64,000 bases of DNA from Marchantia polymorpha subsp. ruderalis (Eukaryota; Streptophyta; Marchantiopsida; Marchantiales; Marchantiaceae). The stretch covers positions 29,886,501 to 29,950,500 of the forward strand of contig AP031352.1 of the NCBI GenBank assembly GCA_037833965.1, written 5' to 3'. Position numbers and translations under genes: made by a program. The notes beneath the pieces are model-generated. The model worked only from the letters and a program-made list of their open reading frames with translations. It was not told the DNA's origin and did no database searches. Positions 28,569 to 39,363 of the stretch are shown piece after piece (the first letter of the stretch is position 1; every line of letters starts with the position of its first letter).

Positions 28569-31403
28569 ACTGTGGGACTGGGAAGGAGTGAGACGAGTCA
28601 CACCGAGGGCATTGTCGACCCTAGTGACTGTCATGAAGTACAACTCAGTCCCGGCAAGTGCTTGAAGGTATCAAGCGCAGTGAGAGGAGACGAGCTAAGG
28701 AAAGTACAGGCGTTCCTTAGCCACTATGTCGACGTCTTCGCCTGGAAGATCGAGGACATGAAGGGGATACCTGCACGGTATGGGGAGCACCGTATCGATT
28801 TACTGGACGACTCAGTACCCATACGACAGCGCCAGTATCGCCTCAACCCAAAGTACTCCTTGCTAGTGAAAGAGGAGATAGATAAGTACTTGAGCGCTGG
28901 TATTATTTACCCTGTGCTCAGCAGTGAGTGGGTGTCGCCGATTGTTATCGTACCCAAGAAGTTGACGGGTAAGATACGAGTGTGTCAGGATTTCCGGAAG
29001 TTGAATGCGGCAACACGCAAGGATCATCACCCGTTACCATTCACGGATGCCATTCTAGACCATGTTGCCGGACATGAATGTTATAGCTTCCTGGATGGGT
29101 TCTCAGGTTACAATCAGGTGTCTATCCGTGAACAGGACAAGGATAAAACTACGTTCACAACCGACTGGGGAACTTACGCATACCACAAGATGCCCTTCGG
29201 TCTGTGCAACGCGCCTGCCACCTTTCAACGGATGATGACCAATATCTTTCAGGAACAACTGAGGAAGTTCCTGGAGATATTCATAGATGACTTCTGTGTC
29301 TTTGGGAAGCGGTCTGAACACCTAAGTCACTTGAAGCAGACCTTCGATAAATGTAGAGAGAGCAGTTTATCGCTGCATCCCGAGAAGTGCTTTTTCTTCA
29401 TGACTAGTGGGATCTTGTTGGGTCATCGGGTCTCGGCAGAAGGCATTGCGGTGGACATCGAGAAGGTCAAGGTTATACTCGAGCTTGAGCCACCCACGAA
29501 TCTAAGAGAGCTGCGAGCATTCCTGGGTCATGTGGGCTACTACCGAAGATTCATACACATGTATGCAATACTGGCGGCGGACCTGACCAAGTTGTTGAAG
29601 AAGGACGAGCCTTATGCTTGGGGTGCGAACCAGCAGACAGCATTTGAAGCTCTGAAAGCGAAACTCACGACTGCTCCCGTACTAAGGAGTCCAGACTGGA
29701 ATCGACCATTCCATGTTTACGTTGACACTTCGGCATTCGCCATCGGTGTAGTACTGAGTCAAAAGGATGACAACAAAAAGGACTACCCGATCTACTTCGC
29801 GAGCCGACAGCTGTCTCTAGCAGAGCGGAAGTACACCACGACGGAGAGAGAAGCGTTGGGGATGGTGTACTCCTGTAAAAAGTTCCGTCACTACCTAATC
29901 TGTTACGAGTTTGTGTTCCATGTGGACCACTACGCATTGCAACACCTAGTTAAGAAAGCCGACCTATCCGGTCGAATCGCCAGGTGGGTGTTATTACTAC
30001 AAGAGTTCACCTACACAGTCCAGACCAGGAAAGGGGTGCACCACGAAAATGCGGATTACTTGTCCCGATTATGGACACAGCCGACAGAGGAGGAATTGGT
30101 GGACGATTTTCCAGATGAAGAGTTATTTCAGTTGTCTGCAGGACATGAGTCCCGCTATGCCGACCTGTATCGATATCTGCTAACCCTCCAGTGCCCCGAG
30201 GGCATGGATTTGGAACAGCGAACTGTCTTTATTCATAAGGCAGGCCCGTATCAACTCCAGTAGGGGGTTTTGTTCAAGAAGATGGCGGATGAGCGCTTAT
30301 GCAGATGCCTGGAGGAATCAGAAGTACCAAGAATAGTGAGTGCGATGCACACAGAGGAGGCGGGTGGACACTATGCCACCAGGAACACGGTCACAAAGAT
30401 CCTAAATGCGGGGTATTGGTGGCCGACCATGTTTAAGGATGTTCTCGATTACATCCGCAAGTGCGACAGTTGCCAGAGGACGGGGAGACCGACGCCTACA
30501 ACACGATGGCCCCTTACTCCCATCATGCCTCTAGCACCTTTCGAAAAGTGGGGTATTGACTTTGTAGGGCCGATACAACCAGTGACTAGAAGTACACGAA
30601 GGCGCTACATTCTGGTAGCAACGGACTACGCCACCAAAATGGTAGAGGCCAGAGCCACCAGAAGGGATGATGCTGCCACAGTGGCAGCATTCTTGTTTGA
30701 GTCGATCATCACACGCTACGGATGTCCCTTAGAGCTAGTGAGCGACCGGGGCACGCATTTTCTGAATCAGATCATCGAAGATCTGACACGGTACTTCCAC
30801 ATCAAGCACCGGAAGACTACTCCATACAATCCTAAGGCAAATGGACTGACGGAGAAGTACAATGGACTGCTGTGTAAAATACTACTCAAGGTCACGGTGA
30901 ATCACGCTCACGACTGGGATACGAAGCTAGCAGCCGCTCTATGGGCGTACCGCACAGCTGAGAAGATCACGACCAAACAGACACCATACTTTCTGGTGTA
31001 TGGGCAACACCCGATCCTCCCAATCGAATTTGAAGTACCCACACATCGAACGATGGATTTGCAGAGGATGGGCGCAGAGGAGAGTCAGCTCTACAGGTTA
31101 CAGGAGGTCACGCTGCTGGATGAAAGGAGAAGAGACGCCGAAGATCGCACCAGGAAAATCCAGCTCCGCCGAAAGGAGAGGTACGATAAAAAGATCAAAC
31201 CGGTACAACTGCAGGCGGGTGATTTGGCATTGCTCTACGACAGCAGGCATGCCAGATTCCCAGGCAAACTGCACCTAAGGTGGATGGGACCTTACAGGGT
31301 TGTCGAAGTCTTCCCGAATGGGTCCATCCAACTTGCGGACCTGGCCGGCGATTTGTTAGGCACCCGAGTGAACGGGTGGCGGTTGAAGAAATACCACATG
31401 TGA
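28563..31403 (+). pseudogene. pol: Family A pol (internal 1), about one break
   Basis: Reverse transcriptase (VCQDFRKLNAATRKDHHPLPF; MPFGLCNAPATFQRMM; catalytic FIDDFCVFG near 29280), RNase H (VYVDTSAFAIGVVLSQ near 29718), zinc-binding HHCC region (near 30349-30480), integrase core (KWGIDFVGP near 30547, VSDRGTHF near 30740, NGLTEKYNG near 30840) and a GPY module (RWMGPYRVVEV near 31280). No chromodomain is seen. The domain order is that of Ty3/Gypsy. The region is broken, with about one break; the copy in internal 2 looks whole. Confidence 0.9.
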
Positions 31404-31427
31404 GTGTTCGCGTGGGCGCTCACAATT

Positions 31428-31440
31428 GAGGAGGGGGGCA
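31428..31440 (+). other. Polypurine tract before LTR2
   Basis: GAGGAGGGGGGCA directly precedes the LTR. Identical at 48027-48039. Confidence 0.85.
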
Positions 31441-32684
31441 TGTGGTACCCCACTTTTGGCAATTTTGAGGAAATTAAAACATTTTTGGAAAACTGTACCC
31501 CGGCAGCATTGTAAATAGCCTTCGGTACATCAAAACAGAGTGAATCCGGAAGATCGCGGGGATTCTCGAGGGATCTTGTAGAATCTGGGATTTGGGGTGC
31601 AGTAGTAAGGTCAGGCACCACCCTCCCTGCGAGCTCCGCAGTTAGGATCTCTACGGCGCAAGGCGCAAAACCCGCCTTCGGAGGTTGCGTCCGCGGCTGT
31701 AGGGAAACCCTCGTAATTAGGTAACCCTCGGGCGCCTTGACCAAGTTTGGATCCCGGTGGAAAGAGCTCGACGCGCTGATTCCAACGAGCCCAAGAACGC
31801 TTGGAACGGACGAGGACTTAGGGAGTTATCGCTACTGGAAGAAACGGAGGCGGTCGCCCCCGGCGGAAGGATTTCGCCACCGGCGCGAATTCCGCCTGCG
31901 CGGAAGGGGGATTCAAGTTTTGTCCTATGCGCGGACGAAGGCGTTCGCCTGTGCACAGGCGAAGTAGGGTTAGGGAAGGCGCGAAGTCCGCCTACGCACA
32001 GGCGTTCGCCTGTGCACAGGCACTTCGGCGTCGGCGGGAGATCCGCCTTGGGCCCTAGAAATGCGCCTTGTGAGGTAGAAAGTGTACGGCGCCTTCCGCG
32101 CCAGCGCAGCGCAGCGTACGTCGGAAGACCGCCAGAGTAATCCAATCGGTACGGACCATGCGGACGGCACGGGTGGATGCGCTCTTGGACGGACGGAGTT
32201 GCGGCGGCGGAAGCGCCGACGGAGAGACAAGGAACGGACAAACTGGACGGAGACGGCTGACCACGGTCAACGCCTTCCGCGCCAGCGCAGCGCCGCGGAC
32301 GGAATTCGCCTGCGCACAGGCGAACGCCTGTGCACAGGAGGATGTTCAGGTTCCGCGCCGGCGGAGAATCCGCCGAGGCCCCTGCCTGCGCACAGGCAGG
32401 AGTTGAATTTTTGTCCGACATGCGGACGCACGCGTCAAGGCAGAAGGAGATTGGCCGAGGGGCGGTACGAACAAGTGTACCGCGCAAGGCGGAAAACTCG
32501 CCTTCGGCGCTACGCCCCCATGTCCGGAGGGTGACACGCTCGCGGAGTTCAAATCCGCCAATTCGAGCGTGAGAGTTTAATCGACGACGGCGGAGCGTGA
32601 AGCCGCGCGTGAGAGCGAAGACCGTTCCAGCGTACAGCCGGCGCGGCCATCAAGTGAGACGTTCTTCACGACCAAGAGACGACC

Positions 32685-35600
32685 ATGACCTTCGACCGGG
32701 CGGCGGAGAGCGTCCCATTCTTGAATTCGCGATTCCAATCTCTTGTGCGCGCTGCGCGCATCCATCTGCTGGCTGCGGACCATTCTCGTCGTCGTCGCAC
32801 CGGAGATTTCTTGTTGATTGAGGGAGAAGTGAGTGCGCGTGATTTGGAATTGAGAGCGGTTAGAGTTTGCCGAGAGAGAAAGAAACGCGGACAGTGCGGA
32901 AGTAGAATGAGCGGGCGAGCGAACCCCAGGAACGCAATGACGAGACCGAGCAGATTGCGGATGGTGCCACTTCGCCTGCCGCAGAACGGGCTGCGCGCTT
33001 TCGAAGAGCGCTTAATAGCAAGAAAGCTCGATTTCTTGCTATGGGGATGGAATTACATCTGCGCGAATATGGTGCGCGAGTGGCTAGAGCCACAGGGACC
33101 ACCCTCGCGCGGATTGCGTCCGCATGTTGACCGGTGGACAGTCCAAGATTGGGCGCAGGCGTTGGGAAGATGTGCTGGCATGCCAGGGCATCTCCTTTTC
33201 GACAGCGAGAGCATCAAGGTGACCAAGCAAGAAGAAGCGCAATTTGTGGAGCTGTTCAAGACCGGGAGGTCTACCAAGAATGGGTACAGGACCCGTGATT
33301 ACAAAGATCGATTTCGCCGGACTTTGTCCGCGGCGCTGATGCAATTACTGCAGCCGCACCGCGCCTGCTACATCACATTGTGGCAGGTCTCTTTTGTGGA
33401 GTGCGTCATCGAGGGAACTCCAATTCACTGGGCGAGCATCCTGCACAGAGTGATGCGACAGCACGCGTTTGAGGAGAAGGGGGGAACTCTAAACCATCTT
33501 TCTCCTTTCCTCATCAATTTTTATCGACAGCGGAATTGTTTGACAGCGGCGGAGCTTGAACATTTTCCGCCATTGTCCATCGACCATCCCGGGAAGTATG
33601 TGCGGGAGAACGAGGTCGACACTGATGCGGAGGAGTCACCGACTTCTACCCCATCAAGACGGAGGGATGAAGGGAGACACACCCCTGCGGCGCGAGTGCC
33701 GCGGAAGCGGCGATGGAGGGAAGAGGCCGAAGAGGAGCAGCATCAAGAACTCTCTGCTCCCATTCGACCGCGGCCGCTGTGCGAGCCATACAGCCGGCCG
33801 AAGCAGAAGGCACGCAGACTGGTGTTGCCAGCTGACAGTGCAGACACGGCGACGATTGCGACGGAGATAGGAAGTGCGTCGCCAGAGAGACGAGAGGAAG
33901 CGCGGACGACCGCAGGAGCGACGGGCCACGCTGCAACCTCGTCGGGAGAGAGGCCGCCTACGGGCCAAGGGCCTCCGGAGTTACCACGTGCGATGCGGAC
34001 AGATGTTCCGTTTGCGCACAGGCGAACCTCCGCGGACGGACGAGCCTCCGCGGATCGGCGAACACAAGTGGACGTGGATCTACGCTTACGCGTGGGAAGG
34101 AGCAGTCCGCCTGTGCACAGGCGCTCGCCTGTGCACAGGTCGCCTGTGCACAGGTCGCCTGTGCACAGAACACCTCCACACGTGCCGCCTGTGCACAGGC
34201 AAGAATCACCCCCGTTCCAACGTAGGAAGGGGAAGGAGCCGGCGGAAGAACCGCCTACGAGACACCGGCCCTCGGGGCCAGACCCTCCGGCGCACCACGC
34301 GCCGCAATTCGCGCCTTCGGCGCCAGGGCCTTCGAGCCGAGGGGATACGAGCAGAGAGCGTGCGGAGGCCGCACCATCGGCGGGAAGTACGCCGATAGAT
34401 GCGCCTTCGGCGGTAGGGCCTATAGGCCAAGGAGCATCGGGCGTGCGGCCCCCGGCCATGTCGCCTTCGGCGATAGATGTCCGCGGCGCTACGCCTGCGG
34501 CGGACAAGGCGCCGGCACATGCGCCTGCGCACGGGCCGGGCACAGCCCCCACGGACCGATCAAGGGAGCAGCAGACGGAGGAGCGGAGTGACTGTCCGCG
34601 GGACGACATCTCGATGCGCGATGCGCAATCCAACCCCGCGCAGCCACCCTCCGCTCGATCGCCTTCGGCGACGGACGACGGCGACAGAGAGAATGCGGTG
34701 GGCAATCAACAAGTAAGCGACAGGGATGCCGCTCGGATACATTCGCCTTCCGCCTTAGACATTTTGGCGACGAGCAGCGAGGCTGCAGCCGTGCCTTCGC
34801 AGGCAGCACACGTCGAGGACGTGCAGCCCCACTCGGGGCAGTCGCCGACGCAATCAATGGCGACTGAAATTCTCCACTCGGATGATGAGGACGGAGGCTC
34901 CACGGAAGAAATGTCAGGAGCAGAAGACACCGAGGAGGAGGAGGAGGAAATTGTTGGAGCGCCGGCGGCGGCGCTCTCTGAGCAGGTGATTCCGTTGCTG
35001 CGGTACTTGGATCGCAAGGTCGATAAATACGCCGACCCACTCCAGCCGGGATCTTACATCGAGTTAGTGCGCAGGCGGACTCGCACTAAAGTCCACACCA
35101 GCAAGCTATTAGCTAGAGTGGACCAAGAGTTGAGGGACTTGAAGGAGAAGCATGAGTGCTTGTGGGGACAGTACAAGCTTAATCAGAAATTCTACAAGCA
35201 CTCCGAGAAGATGAAGGATGAGAAACTGGGCGAGCTCACCAAGGAGCAGGTGAAGGTCAAGGAAGCACTCAACTCTGAGCAGGCCCAGAATCGGATTTTG
35301 TCAGAGGAGCTCGTGCGACAGACGCGGTTGTTGGAACAATGTCAGCTCGCACGGCAGGCGGATGAAGAATTAATCCGCAGTTTGCAGTCAGAGTGTGGCG
35401 AATTGAGAGCGCAACGTGCTGAAGCCGAATCGCAATTAGTGACGATTGAAGAGGATCGCAGGAAGGAGGCGGATCGCACGAAGGTGGAGACGGCGAGGCG
35501 AGTCGCCCACTGTCTCAAGGGCTACGCCCACTGGGAAGTGAAGGCGCAGGAGAAACTCACACTGCGTGAGTTTGAATTGCGCGCAGCCGGGTTGTTGTCA

Positions 35601-35837
35601 GGCGACAGTAGGAGTCGGCGGAAGGTAGCGAAGAAGCTCGAGGCCTTTCTGTCGAAGGCACAGGATACCATGTCCGCCCTCGAGGGGGAGGTGTCTGCGG
35701 CGTTGCAGCGGTTGGGACTGCGTAGTCGAGCGGAAGAGTGGCAGGGTAGGGAGTTAGTGCGCGGCAGTCGGCCGCGCAGGAGACGTAGTACAGGTTCCGC
35801 GGAGTGTAGTGTAGCGTGGTTCCGTGCAGGCGTGTAG
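32685..35837 (+). CDS. LTR2 U3-encoded protein, 1050 aa, function unknown
   Basis: Same protein as in LTR1, uninterrupted and apparently identical in all 1050 residues, although a few silent differences exist (for example in the GTGCACAGGTCGCCT repeat near 34143). Because it lies just after the pol and polypurine tract of internal 1, this is the copy that element X genomic RNA would carry at its 3' end. Domains are as described for 21440-24592. Confidence 0.8.
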   Translation: MTFDRAAESVPFLNSRFQSLVRAARIHLLAADHSRRRRTGDFLLIEGEVSARDLELRAVRVCRERKKRGQCGSRMSGRANPRNAMTRPSRLRMVPLRLPQNGLRAFEERLIARKLDFLLWGWNYICANMVREWLEPQGPPSRGLRPHVDRWTVQDWAQALGRCAGMPGHLLFDSESIKVTKQEEAQFVELFKTGRSTKNGYRTRDYKDRFRRTLSAALMQLLQPHRACYITLWQVSFVECVIEGTPIHWASILHRVMRQHAFEEKGGTLNHLSPFLINFYRQRNCLTAAELEHFPPLSIDHPGKYVRENEVDTDAEESPTSTPSRRRDEGRHTPAARVPRKRRWREEAEEEQHQELSAPIRPRPLCEPYSRPKQKARRLVLPADSADTATIATEIGSASPERREEARTTAGATGHAATSSGERPPTGQGPPELPRAMRTDVPFAHRRTSADGRASADRRTQVDVDLRLRVGRSSPPVHRRSPVHRSPVHRSPVHRTPPHVPPVHRQESPPFQRRKGKEPAEEPPTRHRPSGPDPPAHHAPQFAPSAPGPSSRGDTSRERAEAAPSAGSTPIDAPSAVGPIGQGASGVRPPAMSPSAIDVRGATPAADKAPAHAPAHGPGTAPTDRSREQQTEERSDCPRDDISMRDAQSNPAQPPSARSPSATDDGDRENAVGNQQVSDRDAARIHSPSALDILATSSEAAAVPSQAAHVEDVQPHSGQSPTQSMATEILHSDDEDGGSTEEMSGAEDTEEEEEEIVGAPAAALSEQVIPLLRYLDRKVDKYADPLQPGSYIELVRRRTRTKVHTSKLLARVDQELRDLKEKHECLWGQYKLNQKFYKHSEKMKDEKLGELTKEQVKVKEALNSEQAQNRILSEELVRQTRLLEQCQLARQADEELIRSLQSECGELRAQRAEAESQLVTIEEDRRKEADRTKVETARRVAHCLKGYAHWEVKAQEKLTLREFELRAAGLLSGDSRSRRKVAKKLEAFLSKAQDTMSALEGEVSAALQRLGLRSRAEEWQGRELVRGSRPRRRRSTGSAECSVAWFRAGV

Positions 35838-35873
35838 CGTAGTGCACTGTAGTGTTAGTTAGGATTTAGAAGG

Positions 35874-35902
35874 TATAAAATAGTTCCAGGCGTTTTGCCT
35901 GG
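35874..35902 (+). promoter_or_regulatory. LTR2 TATA box and hairpin
   Basis: TATAAAATA (35874-35882) and CCAGGC-GTTTT-GCCTGG (35886-35902). As the upstream LTR of internal 2, this would drive that internal region. Confidence 0.7.
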
Positions 35903-36930
35903 GGTTCTTTCCCATCAGAAGTGCAGACCAGGAACCCATTTCCTTTGCGTGTTTGTGTCCTTGAGTTCTGTCACCACGCACGAGGAGTTACAACTTAGCG
36001 TTCCGCATTTTGTAGCTGAAGGCCTTCGGCCGAATGTTCAGAGCTAGTACATTGGTTAGAGACTTGAGTAGTTCGGATCTGCACCTGCGGGTGACTGCCG
36101 ATGCTCAGAGCCAGTGACTAGTTAGATACTTGAACAGTTTCGCCCCTACACCTTCGAGTGTTTCTTTCCGATTGTACTCCTTGGGATTTTTCCCCTGAAT
36201 GCCAAAGTGAAGTTTTGCTACTTTGTGTAAGCCTTGGTTGTAAATTCAGGTTACGCTGCAGCAGGCGCCTTGAGGGTAACCCCTGTAGTATTTCTGGGAA
36301 TGACAAGTGCCTGAGAATTCAAACTCTTCAATAGACTGTTGTTGTGTTACTGGAATGTTTCACAGTGAGTCCTTCAGTGCGGACCTGTGTTCTCTGCGCG
36401 TTTTGTGAGTTGAGAGTGTTGTTCACCGCGTAGGAGTGACTTCGATCCGAAGTAGGCAGTCCAAACCGGGTTTCCTACACTAGCAGCAAGCTAGTGGAAG
36501 TGTTGTAAAAGCCGGAGTTGGAAGTCACTGCCCGCAGCTTTGCCGAGTGTACTCTTGAGAGACTTTCCCCCTGAAATCTTGAAGTAGAGGTCCTAACGGA
36601 TCTCTGGGTTGTGTTTCTGTAGTTTCAGGTGTGTGTGTGTGTGTGTTACGCTGCACTGTGCGACCTCCGAGTGCGCTCCGAGTGGACACTTGCAGTATTT
36701 CTGGGAGTGACAGTCGCCTGAGAATTCAAACTCCTCAATAGTCTGTTAAAACGTGACACTTTGTACCCTGTGTGTTCCTCTGTCCCTGTGGGTTCGACCT
36801 TTCTACCACTATATTGCAGTTTTAGCCTTTAGTGGGTTATTACATAAGAAGCCGACAACTTCTTTTTGGCGCCGCTGCCGGGGACAGTTGCGTCAACACC
36901 GGGGTTTTTACGAGCAGCCATGCTCGGTGA

Positions 36931-38127
36931 ATGTCGACTGGGGCTGGCGGGAGCAACCTAAGTGCTAGAGCTGTCCGCAAGTTCCGACGAGATTCAGAGA
37001 AGGCCGTGGAAGAGACACGGCGTCAAAACAAGAAAATACCAAAAAGAGTACCTAAGCCTAGTTCGGCCGACATCCTTGGGGGACCTACCCCCGACGACTC
37101 GGAACCAAACTTGGTGCTTACAGTTCTACTAGATATTCCTTGCACGGACCCGCCTAGTGAAGTAGAACCGACCGCCCGAGAACCGTCGACAGACACACCG
37201 ATGGCGGACGGACAAGCCAATGTGCGGCTACCTCAGCCGATTACTAAACATTCCTACCCGAAGTACAAAGGGAGTGGGGATGACGACGATGCAGATTCAT
37301 ACATCAAGTTATTCGAGTCGGTGTCTATTGCCAATCGCGAGATCGCAGACGACGACCGACTAAGGATCTTTCCAAGCCTTCTGCGGAAGAAAGCGAGGAG
37401 TTGGTATAATCACGAGAGCATCGATCCGACTGGGTTGACAACATGGGCCCAGCTGAAGGAGAAGTTCCTTCGCCGCTTCCGCGAGCTCGGCTACGACAGC
37501 CGGGTTTTGACGAAGTTACGTAATTTGCAGCGAGAGAAGAAGGAGAGTCTGCGTGACTACACTGAGAGATTTCTGGACCTCCTCGACAGAATACCGAAAA
37601 CAGGACCAGGGTCCCCTTTCTCGGTACAACAAGCTGTGGATTGGTACGTGACCGGTTTAACTCGGGAGATGGAGACTTTTTGCCGACGCAGCAAGTGCGA
37701 CACTATTGAGGATGTGATTGCATCGGCAGAAGCCTTCGAAACTTCCACTCTCAACCGAAGAGGGAGAGAGAGACGGGAGTCGAAGGAGCGCAAACCGAAA
37801 GGAGGGCGAAGACGGCGTAGAGGTACAACTCCGTCATCGGAGGAATCGTCTTCGGACGAGAACCGTTCTTCATCCGAAGAAGAGGAAACCTCATCGTCGG
37901 AGGAGGAGAAGAAGAGGAAGAAGCATGGGTCAGCAAAGAAAAAGGGCATCCGACGAGTGACTACGGACAGAGCGCCGGGAGATATAGCTTCGAAGATGGA
38001 GACCCTGGTGAAGGACTTCGCCGATCTCAAGGTTCAAGTGGTAGGCGGGCATGATCGCAGAAAATCACCCGGGAGAGTGCGAGCGAACTTATGGTGTACT
38101 ACGTGCGGGGCGGTGGGACATGCAAAC
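36931..38127 (+). pseudogene. gag-pro: Family A gag (internal 2), left part up to the solo LTR
   Basis: N-terminal basic region, the capsid-type Gag domain and the Ser/Glu-rich linker, nearly identical to internal 1 but with several substitutions shared with internal 3 (for example NKKIPKRVPK and GGPTPDDSEP). It ends in the first zinc knuckle, where the solo LTR was inserted. The remainder of the frame lies at 43522-45161. Confidence 0.88.
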
Positions 38128-39363
38128 TGTGGTACCCCACTTTTGGCAATTTTGAGGAAATTAAAACATTTTTGGAAAACTGTACCCTGGCAGCATTGTA
38201 AATAGCCTTCGGTACATCAAAACAGAGTGAATCCGGAAGATCGCGGGGATTCTCGAGGGATCTTGTAGAATCTGGGATTTGGGGTGCCGCAGCACGCACA
38301 GGCACCACCCTCCCTGCGAGCTCCGCAGTTAGGATCTCTACGGCGCAAGGCGCAAAACCCGCCTTCGGAGGTTGCGTCCGCGGCTGTAGGGAAACCCCCG
38401 TAATTAGGTCAACCCTCGGGCGCCTTGACCAAGTTAGGGTCCCGTTGGAAAGAGCTCGACGCGCTGATTCTAACGAGCCCAAGAACGCTTGGAACGGACG
38501 AGGACTTAGGGAGTTATCGCTACTGGAAGAAACGGAGGCGGTCGCCTACGGCGGAAGGAGTTCGCCACCGGCGCGAATTCCGCCTACGCGGAAGGGGGAT
38601 TCAAGTTTTGTCCTATGCGCAGACGAAGGCCTTCGCCTGTGCACAGGCGAAGTAGGGTTAGGGAAGGCGCGAAGTCCGCCTACGCACAGGCGTTCGCCTG
38701 TGCACAGGCACTTCGGCGTCGGCGGAAAATCCGCCTTGGGCCCTAGAAATGCGCCTTGTGAGGTAGAAAGTGTACGGCGCCTTCCGCGCCAGCGCACGTC
38801 GGAGGAGCCGCCAGAGTAATCCAATAGGTACGGACCGTGCGGACGGCACGGGTGGATGCGCTCTTGGACGGACGGAGTTGCGGCGGCGGAAGCGCCGACG
38901 GAGAGACAAGGAACGGACAGACTGGACGGAGACGGCTGACCACGGTCAACGCCTTCCGCGCCAGCGCAGCGCCGCGGACGGAATTCGCCTGCGCACAGGC
39001 GAACGCCTGTGCACAGGAGGATGTTCAAGTTCCGCGCCGGCGGAGAATCCGCCGAGGCCCCTGCCTGCGCACAGGCAGGAGTTGAATTTTTGTCCGACAT
39101 GCGGACGCACGCGTCAAGGCAGAAGGGGATTGGCCGAGGGGCGGTACGAACAAGTGTACCGCGCAAGGCGGAAAACTCGCCTTCGGCGCTACGCCCCCAT
39201 GTTCACAGGGTGACACGCTCGCGGAGTTCAAATCCGCCAATTCGAGCGTGAGAGTTTAATCGACGACGGCGGAGCGTGAAGCCGCGCGTGAGAGCGAAGA
39301 CCGTTCCAGCGTAAAGCCAGCGCGGCCATCAAGTGAGACGTTCTTCACGACCAAGAGACGACC

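Larger units (their letters stand above)
20196..36844 (+). mobile_element. Element X: family A Ty3/Gypsy element, LTR1 - internal 1 - LTR2
   Basis: A 16.6-kb unit with 5.4-kb LTRs (20196-25602 and 31441-36844), internal region 25603-31440, primer site, gag-protease, pol and polypurine tract in standard order. pol carries about one break; the other frames look whole. LTR1 and LTR2 are almost identical across their left two thirds but differ in the right third, where LTR2 instead matches LTR3. No target duplication can be read because LTR2 runs straight into another internal region. Confidence 0.9.
31441..36844 (+). repeat. LTR2, family A, apparently a mosaic of two LTR types
   Basis: 5404 bp. 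From its start through about 34890 it matches LTR1 almost base for base (for example ACCCCGGCAG near 31500, GATCGGCG near 34055, GATGAGGACGG near 34885). From about 35380 it matches LTR3 (CAGTTTGCAGTC, GTGACGATTG, GTGCAGACCAGG, TTCTTTCCGATTG, CTACTTTGTG) and not LTR1. It is followed at once by a second internal region. Confidence 0.9.

Noticed and set aside
28572-28600. A separate pol start codon just after the gag-protease stop
   Set aside because: No ATG starts pol there in either family. The shared same-frame UAG-CAR-YYA arrangement fits read-through better than re-initiation.
31404-31440. Possible envelope gene or chromodomain after pol
   Set aside because: Only 37 bp separate the pol stop from LTR2. 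The GPY-type integrase tail ends without chromodomain motifs, and the next frame is the U3 protein, which shows no signal peptide or membrane segment.
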